From Stomorhina lunata (Eukaryota; Arthropoda; Insecta; Diptera; Rhiniidae): a DNA stretch of 64,000 nucleotides. Shown here in pieces: positions 1-12,334 of the stretch (its first letter is position 1; each line of letters begins with the position of its first letter). A program made the position numbers and the translations under genes. The stretch lies in assembly GCA_933228675.1 (NCBI GenBank), contig OW121742.1:106098940-106162939 (forward strand), written 5' to 3'. The notes beneath the pieces were generated by a model that was given only the letters and a program-made list of their open reading frames with translations, was not told where the DNA came from and did not search any database.

Positions 1-450
1 TACTTGGTTCAAGAAAATAAAAAGTTTTCGAGTTACGAGAATGTTTATTGCACAACCTCCGTTATTTAAAAAATGGAAGAGGTTGCGCAATAAATATTCG
101 CATAACTCGAAAACTGTTTATTTTCTAGAACTGAGTAAAAAACCGAAATTCGGCAACAAAATTATCTTTCAGGAGCAATTATTATCTTTTTAATCCGAGC
201 AGTCGTTTTGGGAATAAATTTTGTTTGCAAAAAAAATTATTTTTGAAAATTTAAATTTTTGTGATATTTCAAAAAAAAAATACTTTTTCAAAACAACTGC
301 TCGGACTAAAAAAATAATTAGTGTTTCTGAAAGATATTTTTGTTGCCAAATTTCGGTTTTTTTTACTTGGTCCAAGAAAACAAAAAAATTTCAAGTTATG
401 CGAATATTTATTGCACAACCTCCTCCATTTTTTAAACAACGCTAAATCTC
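1..450. repeat. Nested foldback (inverted repeat) sequence
   Basis: Two levels of inverted symmetry are visible. Bases 22-115 form an imperfect palindrome around a TTATTTAAAAAATGG centre: each arm holds the 'ttattgcacaacctc' motif or its complement and a 'cgagttacg'/'cgcataactcg' end. Bases about 66-215 then recur inverted at about 285-440; the shared pieces include 'aaaccgaaattcggcaacaa' and 'tccgagcagtcgtttt'. No protein is supported, and the short reading frames here are translations of the repeat. It is probably the edge of a foldback or MITE-like element that continues left of the window. Confidence 0.6.
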
Positions 451-3211
451 GAAAACTAGAGGATACCTAAAGAAAACGGTTTGCACCTTTGAATTCAGCG
501 TACTAGAGTTATCATTTCCCACTAGGTCTCCCTTTTGTCGGGGTTTTTAAAACAACTTTTGAACTCCTTCGTAAAATTCCCAATTTGTTCATTAAGAGTT
601 TCAAAAATTTTGAATTTTTTGCCGTATAATTATCAAAATTTTCAAAACTAAAATTTATTACTCTAGCCTAGTTCATCATCATCGCCTTTCTTTCTATTTT
701 TAGCTTCAATTGCCAAATTAAAGAAAATTTTTGGGGGAAAATATTAAAAATTTTTCTAAACAATATCTTAATTTCTTATGAATTATTAAAAATTGTGGAT
801 GCGTTTTGTATTAACCGTGGGCATCTACCGCGCAGTCTATCCACAACACTGTGGCAGGAAAGTTTCCCAAAAGTTTAATTTAGCTACAAATTCGTGGGCT
901 ATACCATAAATATTGTTTTTCACAGTGATGCTCATAACTTGTAAACAAATTTCTTAAAATCTACATACTAAATTTTATCATCATAGCTGTTATAATTTGT
1001 CATTTATTAGCAAATAAGCGATTTGCCTAGGCGAGGTTATACGGGAGCTATGGTCAAATGTAAACCGATTTCGCCCAATTTCAATACCAATTTTTCAAGA
1101 AATGAATATATTTGCCAAGTTTCAGAGATCTAGATCCATTCGTTTAGGCCCTATCGTGCTTTCAACAGGCAGATGAACATCGCTCAATCGTCTTAGAATT
1201 TCATAAGGATTCAGAATATATAGCCCTTTTGGTTTTTGAGCCAACATTAAGGAAATTACAAACGGAATGACAATCTCAATATACCCCCTATTCTTTTTGA
1301 TGGTGGGTATAGAAACGCTGATTTAGTTCCCTTAAGATTCTAAAAAAATCTCAACTCTTAGTCAATCCGCGGATCTTCCAATAAGAGTTATATCGGGCCT
1401 TGATATTGACGCTAATCTGAGAAAATGTTTCCTATATAGACAGATCCACATTTACTAGTTGCAACTCCAACTTAGCCGCATATTTTCGGACCAGGCATTG
1501 GCACAGCGGACACAATTAAGATTGCACTAGGTGTAAAAAGTGATGGCAATCTAAGCGAATGTTTTCTATCTAGATAAAACTTCGTCTTTTACGTTTAAAA
1601 ATTTAAACACTTCTGGTAAAAAATGTACGAAAAGTTAAAAATTACACAATTTTTGCATGTGTTTACACTTTTTGTCATGAGGGCCATGTTTTTAATGCAA
1701 TCATTGTACCTGTTATCAATAGCTATTATATATGTTTTATACATTAATGAAAAGCTAAACATGTCTAGATTATAAAAAAAATAATTGTTTACTAATATTT
1801 AAAAAACTTTTGAAACATTTCAGGGAAAAATGTACAAAAAACTGAAAAATGTAGTTTTTACAGAATAATTTTTGAAATTTGACTTTGAATTTTTGAAAAA
1901 CTGTAGGAGGTACCTAAATAATTTTTTGCACAAATAAAGCTTATTTTATTCTTTATCTAAGGCAATTAAAAATTGTTTAAAAAATTAAACCCAAATGTCC
2001 TTTTTTTGCAATTCAAGTTAAAGCGTATGGAAATTTGCTATTTTTTATAAAATCCTATTTTCTGGATTCGTTTATAAATTCTTGCAAGTTTTTATTTTCG
2101 AAATCTAAAAAGAATATATGGGGCTATATAACTGCAGTTCAGAAAGGAGCAAAATCGGCTTTATATTTCTGTTATAAGTACGAAAACTCGAAATTGCTCA
2201 TAAAAATTAGACAAATTTCGGTCAATGCTGTATGTAGGGTGAATGTTGTACTGACTTAAAATTTGGTTTAAAATCATCCTTGAACCCCATTCTATACGAA
2301 TATATAATAAAACATTAACTTCTAATACTAAACTTCTTCGTAAAAAGTCAAAAATTGATATCATCTTTTTGAGAAAAAATGCACTTTTTTCGATCAGTGA
2401 AAAATATGTCACTTTGGAAATTTCTCAACACAAAACGGTTCAAGTAATTTAAAAATGGATTTCAAAATTTTATTTCCTTAACTGTTGGCTATATGTCAGT
2501 AATTTTTAAAAAGTTAATGGTTTAATATCGAATGCACAATGGGTCAAAAACTAAAAAAAATCGAATAAAAAAAAGTTTTTTTTTTATATTTTTCAAATGA
2601 AATAACCTAAAACCCATAGCAGTTATTATAGTGAAATAAGCATGTTTTTTATTCGTTTCTTAAAGCTCATTCCAAAATGTTTAATATCGGTTTAATATCG
2701 ATTACACAATGGGCCAAAAACTAAAAAAAAGTCGAAGCAAAAAAAATAGTTTTTTTTATATTTTTAAAATGAAATAACTTAAAACCCATAACAGTTATTA
2801 CAGTAAAGTAATCATGTTTTTTCTTCGTTTCTTAAAGCTCATTCCAAAATGTAAAAAATCAATCATATTGGTCAATAATTAAAAAAGCTATAGCGTCCAA
2901 AAGCTTTTTTACTTCTGAGGTGGTCTACTTTGACGCCCAATGATTTACCCTGTGTAAATACAGGGTAACCATAAATCCAAAATTAAGAAAGCTTGGGTCC
3001 TCCTTAACAATTCTCTCATGCATACTGATACAATCAGACTAACAGTTTAAAAGATACACACTTTTAAATGCCACTTTTTTTGTTTCAAACCATCGTGCGT
3101 TGTGGGTACTTTTATTCTAAATATCAAACTTTTAAACTTAATTATGGCGTTGTCATAATTTAGCTATTGACAATAGTGTTACCAGTTCCCGATACTTAAA
3201 GAGTACCCCTC
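451..3211. other. AT-rich stretch without recognisable genes
   Basis: I find no convincing coding sequence. Bases 1020-1100 contain a degenerate 'gggagctatggtcaaatgtaaaccgattt' type motif, also seen at 3470-3700 and more weakly near 9880, so at least part is old dispersed repeat. Bases 2524-2680 and 2694-2852 are a direct duplication (separate entry). The rest is AT-rich single-copy-looking DNA in which I see nothing. Confidence 0.5.
2524..2852 (+). repeat. Direct duplication, about 170-bp unit
   Basis: Two tandem copies of about 165-170 bp lie side by side. Each starts near 'aatatcga(a/t)t(g/a)cacaatggg' and ends with 'cttaaagctcattccaaaatg'. They differ by scattered substitutions and small poly-A length changes, so this is a moderately old tandem duplication rather than a sequencing artefact. 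Confidence 0.75.
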
Positions 3212-4144
3212 GTAATTATTTTAAGTCAGTTCTTACTCGTAGAAGCGACATTCATGGGAATCTGATAAAAAAAAAAATCCAAAACCAATATCATATTTTT
3301 AACAAGTAAGAAAGTGCTATAGTCGGTCAAGCCCGACCATACGATACCCTTCACCACTAAGTTCAAAGGTGTTCTTTTTCCAGTACAAGGACAAATATTT
3401 GCTAAATTTTACCATTATACAAACTTGTTCTCAAAACTTATATATTTAAGATGTTTCCGCCATTTGAACTTATATGAGAGCTAAGGTCAAATGTGGACTG
3501 TCTCGAAATTTGGCAAGTTTATTACAGTTTTGACAAAAATTACGTGTGCGGAAAAGAAACTCAAAATTCTCATTATCTTCAGATTTACGAGCGTTTTAGT
3601 GATTTTCGTCACATTTAGTGCGTTTTGACAGAAGAGTTTGTATGTGAGCTATGGTCAAATGTGGACCGATTTCAACGAAATTTGTACAGGGATTTTAGTT
3701 TACATAAGCAGTAATCGTTTTAAATTACATGAAAAATATTGATATTTGTGGCCAATATATCAATTCCGGGAAGTGGGAGCTATGGGAGGTACCATAAATA
3801 TTGGACCGACGAATTTCAATAGCCATGGTCCCACTATAATAAAAATTATCTGTGCCAAACTTCATCAAATTATCTTTAGAATTGCAAACCTGTACTTTGA
3901 TTACATGGACTCGACTCAGAAAATTATTCTAAGCCTATTGGTATACTAAAAGGTATACTAAAAGCGTCTAAGACAAATATTTCTATGCGTTACATACATC
4001 AGCACAAACTTATAATACCCTTTTCACCTATGGTGGCAAAGGCTATAAAAAGTACCCTAATTATCCTAAGTAAGTTCTTAAGTACTTGTAGAACCGACAT
4101 TCATGGGAATCTGATAAAAAAAAATCGAAAACCAATATCATATT
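3212..4144 (+). mobile_element. Dispersed non-autonomous element flanked by about 88-bp direct repeats
   Basis: The interior (about 3303-4055) begins with a hairpin-bearing head (agtcggtcaagcccgac followed by ATACGATACCCTTCACC) and ends with a related 'ataataccctttt cacc' tail. It contains degenerate copies of 'gagctatggtcaaatgtggaccgattt'. On each side (3212-3300 and 4056-4144) lies a copy of an approximately 88-bp sequence containing 'gacattcatgggaatctga' and 'aaaccaatatcatattttt'. The flanks differ by substitutions, so they are not a fresh target duplication. No coding capacity is seen. The class is not assigned. Confidence 0.55.
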
Positions 4145-5159
4145 TTTAGTTTACCACTTTTGCCCTTCACTATTTCTACTACAAGATCTGCAACAAAAAA
4201 AACAGTTCTCATAATGAAAACAAGTCCAAGATGTTTCATAAAATGACTTCATAAAATTATTTATTTACTTTAGCTTTTGTTGTGTTTTTCTTTTTATTTT
4301 GGCTACTGTCTACAATGTAAACTTTACAGTGTAGATTTGTGTGTGTGTAATCATGTATTGGCCACTGCTTGCATTGACCAGACCCTGTAGTAACAACTGA
4401 AGTACCATCTCCGAAACTAGTGATCCTATGCACTCGATTTTACCTTAAATTTGGATGTAGAGGTTAAACATATTCATACATTCATTCATATTCATTAAAC
4501 TCGTTTTTTGACCATCCTCTTGCAAGTGTCGGGTATTCATAACAATATTGTTGTTGCCATAATCAAAACAAAATGAAAACTAAAAGCAAAAACAGCAACA
4601 ATAACAAACATTTGTATTAGATTTTATAGATTCGGGAAAACTGTAATTGGAACAATAACAACAAACTGCAGGAATAACAAAAACATACAATGAGTGTGAA
4701 AAGAAATGTTACAGATTGCCTAGATCTTGTTCTTTTTTTATTTTATCAATAATTTTAAATGAATTTTAAGGAATTACGCTTATTTTGTGCATTACATATG
4801 GCCACAGTATATAACAGGGATAACTTATTTTTTAAGAGCCACAATAGTAAAGATTTGGATAAGATCATGATGATTAATACTTAAATGGTCTAAACCATAG
4901 AAAATCATAGAAGGGAAAACCTGTCAAATAAACCTGAATTAGCTGTCAAAAAAAACCTAAATCTATCATTGGGTTTGAAAAATTTTTTTTTAGTAGTGTT
5001 AGTGAAAAATGAAATCCACACAGTTGGTTTTTTATATTATTTTAAAGATATAATTAATATTTCAATAGTTTTAAACAATAGTTTTAAATCTGGCTTAAAA
5101 ACCAAAGTTTTTGAAAATTTCCTTTAAAAAAAGTTAACTATGATAAGATTTCTAAAATG
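4145..5159. other. Intergenic, nothing recognised
   Basis: AT-rich sequence with short CAA/ACA-rich stretches (about 4555-4690). Bases 4885-4915 contain 'ggtctaaaccatagaaaatc', which is weakly related, inverted, to about 6455-6490. This may mean that the minisatellite between them belongs to one larger element. No gene is supported. Confidence 0.4.
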
Positions 5160-6060
5160 TACCATTTTTATATAAAAAATTAAAAAAATACAATTTTTAT
5201 AGGAAATTTTCCAAAAATTTACTATTTTTATAGGATTTTTACTATTTTTATAGGAAAATTTTCAAAAATTTACTATTTTTATAGGAAATTTTTCAAAAAT
5301 TTACTATTTTTATAGGAAATTTTTCAAAAATTTACTATTTTTATAGGAAATTTTTCAAAAATTTACCATTTTTATAGGAAACTTTTCAAAAATTTATTAT
5401 TTTTATAGATAAATTTAAAAAAAATTACTTTTTACTCAAACATTTTTTTAATTTACTTTTTATATTGGAAATTTTTAAAAGAAATTACTATTTTTATAGG
5501 GGTTTTTAATTTACTATTTTTATAGGAAATTTTTCAAAATTTTTTTATTTTTATACGAAAATTTTCAAAAATTTACTTGTTATATAGGAAATTTTTATAA
5601 AAGAAATTGGTACTTTTATAGGTTTTGTTTTAATTTACTATTTTTATAGGAAATTTTTAAAAAATTTACTATTTTTAAATGAAATTTTTTAAAGATTTAC
5701 TATTTTTATAGAAAATTTTTTTTAAATTTACTTTTTTTTATAGGAATTTTTTTAAAAAATTATTACTATTTTTAAGGGAAAATTTTTAAAAATTTACTTT
5801 TTATATAGGAAATTTTTAAAACAAATTGCTATTTTTATATGAAATTTTTCAAAAATTTACTATATTTATAGGAAAATTTTCTATTTTTATAGAAAAATTT
5901 TCAAAAATTTAGTATATTTAAAGAAAATTTTTCAAAAAATGAGTACTTTTATAGGAAATTTTTCAAAAATTGTACTATTTTTTAGGATAATTTTTAAAAT
6001 TTTTTTTATTTTTATAGCATAATTTTTCAAAATGTACTAAAAATTAGTAGGAAAATTATT
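5160..6060 (+). repeat. AT-rich minisatellite, about 31-bp period
   Basis: About 25-30 diverged copies of a roughly 31-bp unit built from 'ataggaaatttttcaaaaa' plus 'tttactattttt'. Each unit contains two short dyads, AAATTTTTCAAAAATTT and CTATTTTTATAG. Copies are most regular at 5215-5400 and decay outward. No coding potential. Confidence 0.85.
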
Positions 6061-6989
6061 ATTTGTAATTTCTAAAGTTAATAGTAACATGCTAGAAACT
6101 TCACTTTTCAAATTTTCAAACTGCGAGGTACGTTTAGTTGTACGATCTAAAAAAAAGTAGTATATTTTTGAAACTAAAAAAGCAACTCAGTTTATTTTCA
6201 TTTCTTAATAAAAAAACGTTAAAATGGAAAAAAAATATTTGTTTTAAAGAAAACAAATTATATTTCAGTTAATAAAATATGACCAAAATGTTTAAAAAAA
6301 ATCTTTTTTTAGGAAAATTTCTGCAACTGAGCAATTGATTTTGTGTAAATTAAAGGTAAATAAAATGTTTGTATTTGTTTTGATTTTTCATTTTTCAATA
6401 TGGCGGTAGTTACACACAACCTATACGTGTGAGTTGTCATATGGAACAGCTGATGCTTTCCTATCTATTTATAATCTATGGTCTAAACTAACAACCTGTT
6501 AAGGGAAAGGCCGAGTTAATTTTAGAATTCGGACATCTTCTTCCACAAAAAGTCCACTATAGTTGAGGTCTTTAGTAAACTACAATACAATCGAGATTTT
6601 CTATAGGAAAAGTTCCACTTGTCAAAATCGTTTGTATTCGTCTTAATTAAATGTCGTCTGTAATTACATCTTTATACTCAATCCTTGTCGCCAACAACGA
6701 CGAAAAAGCAACTGTCAATCTCATATTGTAAAGTTTAGAATTTAAAACGGAAAATCAAAGTTCTGCCCTGTGTGTTAGAACCGAATGAGGTCCAACACTA
6801 AGACTATATTACCGGACCGGCTGTCAGGAGAATGCTTAAGATATATATATGTATGTACTTGATTCTTAAGATCATACCTCGTACACGGTACCGTTAAGTA
6901 ATATTTGCAGCGACAACTCCTCTATAGCATGAATGTTTTATTAAGAGGTTACACACTGTCCATTTCGTTCTTAATGGTGTAGAGTTATT

Positions 6990-7965
6990 ACTATCATCAG
7001 AAGTTAAATTCCATCATCTTAGATAGGAAGCTATCTTGGAAAAAGAACACTCTTCAAAGTATGAAACGAAGCAAAATATTAGGAAATCTTTCAGGCTTAG
7101 GGATGAACGCAGTGTCTTTCAGGCACTAAAGAAGAAAGTGAGGTGACCATCTACGTCGGCCTTCGAAGTTTGCAGTAACACCTCAAAATTAGTCAAGTCA
7201 TATAGATCAGCTATCATTAGTTTGTCAGCGAAGTATAAAATAAGACTTTGCTGGTTTCCTGGTCATTGCGACATCGAAGGCAATGAAATTTTTGACAAAG
7301 TCGCAAGACAGGGGTCGACGCTTGCGGTGACAGAAATAGTACCACCTATATGTCTCCTTTTCATGGGCATCAAGTCTTGGATCGGTGAGGAAACAGCAAA
7401 GAACTGACATAACTTGGCTACTGGCACAATATCTAGGACCTTGTGACCTGATTTAAATATACTCAAAACCAAGTTCTTGCTAAGTCTTAATAGAACCAGT
7501 CTTAGGAAATGCATAGGTATTTTAACTGGCCACTGCGCTCTAAATTCCAGGCTAAATAGGTGGGATGGAGCAATTCAGTATACTTGCAGGCTATGCTCGG
7601 ACGAAGATTCGTCCGAAACGGTCGAGCACATCTTCTGCCACTGTCCTATGCTCCAAACCCGATACTTAAATTTCTAGGTAACAGATTTCATGAGGAACTA
7701 GATGACATACCGCAGTGCGAACTCACTGATGTTGTAGGTTTTATAATGGGACTCAGATCGCAAAGATAGGTCTCCCATCGTCTTAGCTACCACTCTTCTA
7801 CTCTTCTACTTCCTTACTTTCTCTCTAACACTATATATATCCATTTTCCCTTCTCTTCTTTCTATTTCCTGCTATCTCTCTCTTTTTTTAGGAAGGATCA
7901 CAATGGACCCAATGCTCTCCGAGTGTGGATGCCATTATTCTGGCATTACCTTTCAAACCTAACCT
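6990..7965 (+). pseudogene. Non-LTR retrotransposon 3' end: RNase H and C-terminal Cys-His region
   Basis: Reading plus-strand frames between 7020 and 7770 gives the C-terminal part of a Jockey/I-type LINE polyprotein. 'LCWFPGHCDIEGNEIFD' (7249-7300) is the RNase H core WxPGHxxIxGNExAD. After frame changes near 7407 and 7660 come 'LLSLNRTSLRKCIGILTGHC' and a CRLC...H...C zinc-knuckle-like segment (about 7590-7660) that is usual at the C terminus of these proteins. The last in-frame segment ends 'GFIMGLRSQR' with a stop at 7767-7769. A pyrimidine-rich 3' untranslated region follows, with an end near 7965. The reverse transcriptase is missing. This is a truncated, frameshifted, inactive copy; RNase H identity is secure, the exact clade is not. 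Confidence 0.8.
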
Positions 7966-8539
7966 ATGCAATTGAAAGGAGGCTTATTGCACAGGACAAA
8001 GAAAATTGAGACTCCAATCGTCTGGCATACGTTCTTCTAACCAAATAGTTATTATAAGCTAGGGCATACTCCTTATCAACTCATCACTTTCGGCCTTAAA
8101 AAGCTCTGCTGGCAAACCATCGGCACCCGCAGCTTTGTTATTTTTCACTTGAGTTATTCCAATTCTTACCTCTTTTTGTTTGGAATGTGACATATAACGC
8201 TCAGCGCGCTGTCATCATTGATATGTTTAGGCGTGTCATCTTGGTCGCTTTCATTTGATACCAAATACAAATTGCAAAGTTGCTCCTTCCATAGTTTCAG
8301 TAAGTTTTATGTATATGTCACCAGGTATATCTACTCCTGTAAAGACGACCAATTCTTTACAATAAAATATATGCTTTTCAAAACCATCCGTTTGGAGTTT
8401 AACTTTTTGCTTGAATTACGCAATTCATTACGACTTTTATGCAACTCAATTTCCTCAAACACACGTTTCTTTCTTTCTATTTTGGAATAGGCGTTTCTCT
8501 TTCCTCCTTTTCTTTAGGTATCTTTCTTAAGTTGGACGC
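7966..8539. other. Intergenic, possible degraded minus-strand LINE remnant
   Basis: Bases 7966-8500 contain short segments reminiscent of antisense retrotransposon sequence (for example 'caaaccatcggcacccgcagctttgtta' around 8115), but no reading frame is long enough to classify. No host gene is supported. Confidence 0.35.
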
Positions 8540-9035
8540 ATAACTACTCTACCGTCAAATAAGTAATTAGCCGCAAAAAAAAGTAATTTTTAAGTTACCA
8601 TGTGTTGACTAACTAAAAGTTAACTACAACGCAATGCTAAATTTACATAAACCACAGTGGAAGAGACTCCGCCTGGCAGTCGTTAAAACGTAGGTTCAAG
8701 CCCGGGCGAGGGCTTAGAAAATTTGTTCATTTAACTTTTAAAAATAGTTTGTTTTTTTTTATAATAAACAATAACAAAAGTGCTTTTGTTGTTGTTTTCC
8801 AACTTATAGTTAGTTAAAAAACTATTTAAAAGCTAATTGGAAGTAGTAAGTTTATAGCTAGCTACAAAAAGTTCACTTTAAGTTAACGGCTACCCAACTA
8901 ACTTTAAGTTTATTAAAAGTAATGCAGAGTTAGTTAATTTCATATAAAAGCAATCCAAGTGTCAACCAAACCTACTTGAGAGATAGTTAGCTTTAAATTA
9001 ATTTAAAGTTAACTGAACTGACGGCAGGGTACTAA
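8540..9035. mobile_element. Candidate MITE with short imperfect terminal inverted repeats
   Basis: The left end 'ctctaccgtcaaataagtaa' (about 8547) is related, inverted, to the right end 'tgacggcagggta' (about 9020-9032). The interior is rich in variants of 'agttaactaaa/tttagttaact' on both strands and holds no coding sequence. A GGTTCAAGCCC segment at about 8692 resembles a polymerase III B box, so a tRNA-derived SINE piece may be embedded. Ends and target duplication are uncertain. Confidence 0.35.
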
Positions 9036-9562
9036 CTGCAGAGTTGCCCTGTAGGCTGCATTTTTCTCAGTAATGGCATGTTTTAAAAGTAGATATTTTA
9101 TATTACATGTATTAGCAAAGCCTGATCCTATTTTATCTCTAAAAAATCCAGTCAAATTTCTGAAATTCATTTTACTCGAAAATGTGACTTAAAATTTTTA
9201 ATTTTTTTGTGATTCCTTTTTAAGAAAAATCAAAAGAAAAGGGCCCTAGTTTAAGCACCCAAGAGCCGCATTTCTCCACCGTCGGTATATAATTATTACA
9301 TTCGCTAAAGTACTTTAACATTAAGCGAATATTTAGTTTGAACTGTTTTGAAAATTTTGCTTATAGAAAAGTCTTAATAAGACCCTGTGGGAAATTTTTG
9401 CCAAAATATATGATCTCGTTATAAAAACATTTTATAGCAAGATCTATTCTTTCTACAAGCTAGAATTCGAGTGTGAGATCTTAGGTTGATTTCTGGAAAT
9501 TTGTTTCTTTTAATATAAAAATCGTTTTCTAACATTTTCTTTTTATTATCATTTCATTGCAG

Positions 9563-9688
9563 AGGGTTTACCCTACGTTCCTCATATCTGCTATGTCGGC
9601 GAAAAGATCTATAAGACCTCAGTGGGTTCGTGTTTCTTTTACGAAGAAGTCAAGGACTGTTGCTGTTCTTCAGTTTTGGCGAAAGAAT
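9563..9688 (+). CDS. Candidate internal exon of a Cys-rich protein (unrecognised)
   Basis: A pyrimidine-rich tract and CAG acceptor (9560-9562) precede, and a GTAAGT donor (9689-9694) follows, this 126-base stretch. Read with two leading bases it is fully open and rich in cysteine and aromatic residues: 'GLPYVPHICYVGEKIY', then 'VGSCFFYEEVKDCCCSS', then 'VLAKE'. Codon third positions look more gene-like than in the neighbourhood. A second frame is also open, so the frame is my preference, not proven. The next plausible exon is 22059-22180, which would complete the split codon and add a membrane segment; a first exon would lie upstream, perhaps outside the window. I do not recognise the family. 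It could also be a chance splice-like arrangement. Confidence 0.4.
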
Positions 9689-9739
9689 GTAAGTTTTTTC
9701 ATTATATGTATAAAATATTGTAATTACATTTTTTTTTTA

Positions 9740-10190
9740 AAACGAGATAGCCAAAGTTTTATTCCGTTAAGCCCGACTATTTGATACCACTTATGTCAAA
9801 TATGGAATAATAGTAAATTTTCACATTTTTTATTAATCTACATAATTATTACATCAACAATTTTTCAATGGACTTAGGGTCGAATGTCCATCGATTCTCA
9901 TGAAGACTTATATAAGCAAAGTTTAGGCAAAAACTTCAATTGTACTCAGATTTATAAGGGTTTTTGTGATTTTCGGAATATTTATTTAAATGACTTTTGA
10001 AAGTTGATCTTATATTGGAGATGTGGCTAATTTTTATATTGGATATATGCTAAATTTAACAAACTCTACCCCCCTAATCTCCCTTTCATAACCTATTTTC
10101 CTACTTTTCTGACAAACAAGGATTGGAGTTTTTAGAAAGACAAGAGGATCAGGTTTTGCTAATACAAAATATCTACATCTTAAACAAGCG
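9740..10190. repeat. Degraded copy of the hairpin-headed dispersed repeat
   Basis: Bases 9745-9800 ('gttaagcccgactatttgatacc') match the head of the element at 3303 (tcaagcccgaccatacgatacc). Bases 9880-9915 echo its 'ggtcaaatgtggaccgattt' motif. No coding sequence. Confidence 0.5.
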
Positions 10191-10194
10191 ACCG

Positions 10195-11008
10195 CAATGT
10201 CACTGCTGAGAAAACTCAAGGACTTTGAATACGCTGATGACGTATGTCTTCGAAGTCAAAGCTCAGGTCACCTTCAAGAAAACACTAATGCTATCACTCT
10301 TGAATCTCGGGCAGCTGGGCTGGAAACACATCAATGTGGATAACGAGGTTATTGGATGTGTAGCTACCTTTATTAATCTTGGCAGTTTGATATCTTCAAA
10401 AGGTGGAGCCGACGAGGATTTTGAATCGCGTATTCATATTCGGCATTCTCCGAGCTATTTGGAAATCTCGGCAAATATCAACTACATCTATGTTACGAAT
10501 ATACAGCTTATTCAAGCTTATTCAAGTCAAGTCCATCTTGTATTACGGTTGCGAAATTTGGAAACGCACAAACGCCATCGATGAGCGCCTTAAAACCTTT
10601 GCAAACAAATGCTTGCGGCAAATCCTTAACATATGGTTGCCAAATCGCATAAGAAATGAAGATCTACTAAACTCGACAAACCAAATACCTGCTTATGTAG
10701 AGGTATGTCAACGGAAATGGCGATGGATAGGCCACATGCTTCGAATTACAAATATCAACATTGTTCGACAAACGCTTCGCTCGAATAGGGAAGCTACCGT
10801 CGTGTGGGTGCATCTGCTAAAACGTGAAGATGGTCAATTGATGCGGAGTTTGCAATCAGCAAACTATTCATGGAATAACGTGTGCCTAACATCTCGCAAT
10901 AGAGTTCTATATAAAAGGATGGCTGAGGCCCTATGCTCCACTGGGAGTCAAGCATACCAGAAGAAGAAAGAGTTCGAAAATTATCTCGAGGGAACTCGTA
11001 AAAAATAA
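10195..11008 (+). pseudogene. LINE reverse transcriptase, YADD box to C-terminal region
   Basis: A plus-strand fragment of a non-LTR retrotransposon ORF2 of the type ending in 'KWRWIGHxLR' (RTE/CR1-like; clade not settled). The polymerase C box FEYADDVCL is encoded at 10224-10250 with YADD at 10230-10241. After a frame change the downstream frame (10403-11008) carries 'ILYYGCEIWKRTNAIDERL', 'FANKCLRQILNIW', 'TNQIPAYVEV' and 'RKWRWIGHMLR', the usual thumb and C-terminal region. The endonuclease and the fingers/palm A and B boxes are missing at the 5' side, so this is 5'-truncated and inactive. Related copies lie at 13080-16600 (minus) and 17350-19078 (plus). Confidence 0.85.
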
Positions 11009-11560
11009 CTTCTGAAACTTCGATGGAAAAACCTAGTGGAGGAATATATTTTATTTAAAACTTAGCCTACGTAATTGGAGAATATAAGCGCAAGATCGGT
11101 GTTGTTAAAGAAGAAGCAACGGTTCTGATTGGTCTAAACTTGGTAAGCCCATACTTATCTTGGTTATCCTTCATCTCAGTTGTGGACACTGACCTCCTCG
11201 TGGTATCACCCGGGAAACTACGTTAACACCCGTTAATGTAGTGAGCTAACATGTGTCGAGAGTTCTCCTATAAGAGCTATACAAAATATGGGTTAGGATG
11301 TCGGTCTAGTAACCCACTCCTGGAAAAAACAGTTACTATGAAAAAGCTAAAATTAGTATAAAAATGGACCCCCCTAATGTTAGAAAAGGACGTCCGAAAC
11401 TTCGATGTAAAGGCCAAGTAGAGAAAAAATATGAATTTGGAGAATGTAAGCACAAGATCGAAGCGCATAGAATTCTTAAATATGCCTGGCCTTTGACCTT
11501 AACAGTTTGTAAACATAGGCCATTTATGTAAGTATGAGACTTTTGAGTTCTTTGAAAGAT
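11009..11560 (+). mobile_element. Second LINE family, 3' terminal fragments
   Basis: Two related fragments (about 11020-11100 and 11380-11510) resemble the 3' coding end found inverted at 12720-12840. They share a 'ttggagaatgtaagcacaag' type stretch and the ending 'gcctttgaccttaacag'. In the fragment at 11385-11440 the reading RPKLRCKGQVE matches the end of 'RMDENTPARKVF...' type LINE proteins seen at 31131-31352. Too broken for a product. Confidence 0.55.
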
Positions 11561-12334
11561 TGGTTCGGCTCTAAAGTACACGAATTATTAAAGATCACTA
11601 AAATAATTTACGATCCATCTCTTTTGCATTATAGAATGTTCTGTTAGATCCTATGGCTTGCAGCAGAGATCGGTAATGTAAGAGTGGATCTTTCTTTTGT
11701 TACCAAGAATTGTGACTTATTTATGGGCTTTTAAGTATATGATGTGATAAAAAATTAAACCGCATTAAAATGATTATAAATTATTTTTTTTATAATTTAT
11801 TAAAAATTTAATAATAAATAAAGATTTCACTGAAAGCATTAAAGTCTAATTTATGCACCGAAAATTTCTGTTAATTTTCCTTTCAAATCTTTTAATACCT
11901 TTTTATGAATTATGGCCATACACACAAACGTCGAACATTTAACACTTCAGATCTAATTGAATTTATTAAATAAACATGAATTTTATGAACCTAAAAGATG
12001 TTTTCATATTCGAGTTCATAGATTATTTATCTCTATGCTAATTTAAAGCATGTGCTAACAATTTAGGTACTCAGTGGCTATAAGAGATAAATAAATAAAA
12101 TTTTTTTTTTAATATAAAAATAAATAAACTTTATTTGAGATGGTCTATAAAACATTATTATTCTTTCGTTTCTTTTTGAAGTTTTTTTAAATTCCTATAA
12201 TTTAAATTTTAAAGGCTTTAAATAAATTGTTAATGAGTGAAAAGAATTTCCGAAATTTATAAATTTTCGAAATAAACAATTAAAATTAATTGAAATTATT
12301 CATTTGATGTTGAGGAAGTCTTAGAACAAAAAAA
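11561..12334. other. Intergenic, nothing recognised
   Basis: AT-rich sequence with poly-A/poly-T runs. No open frame of note, no RNA gene and no clear repeat boundary are visible. Confidence 0.5.

Noticed and set aside
8640..8720. tRNA gene suggested by GGTTCAAGCCC
   Set aside because: The flanking bases do not form a T stem, acceptor stem or D arm; at most a SINE-type B box.
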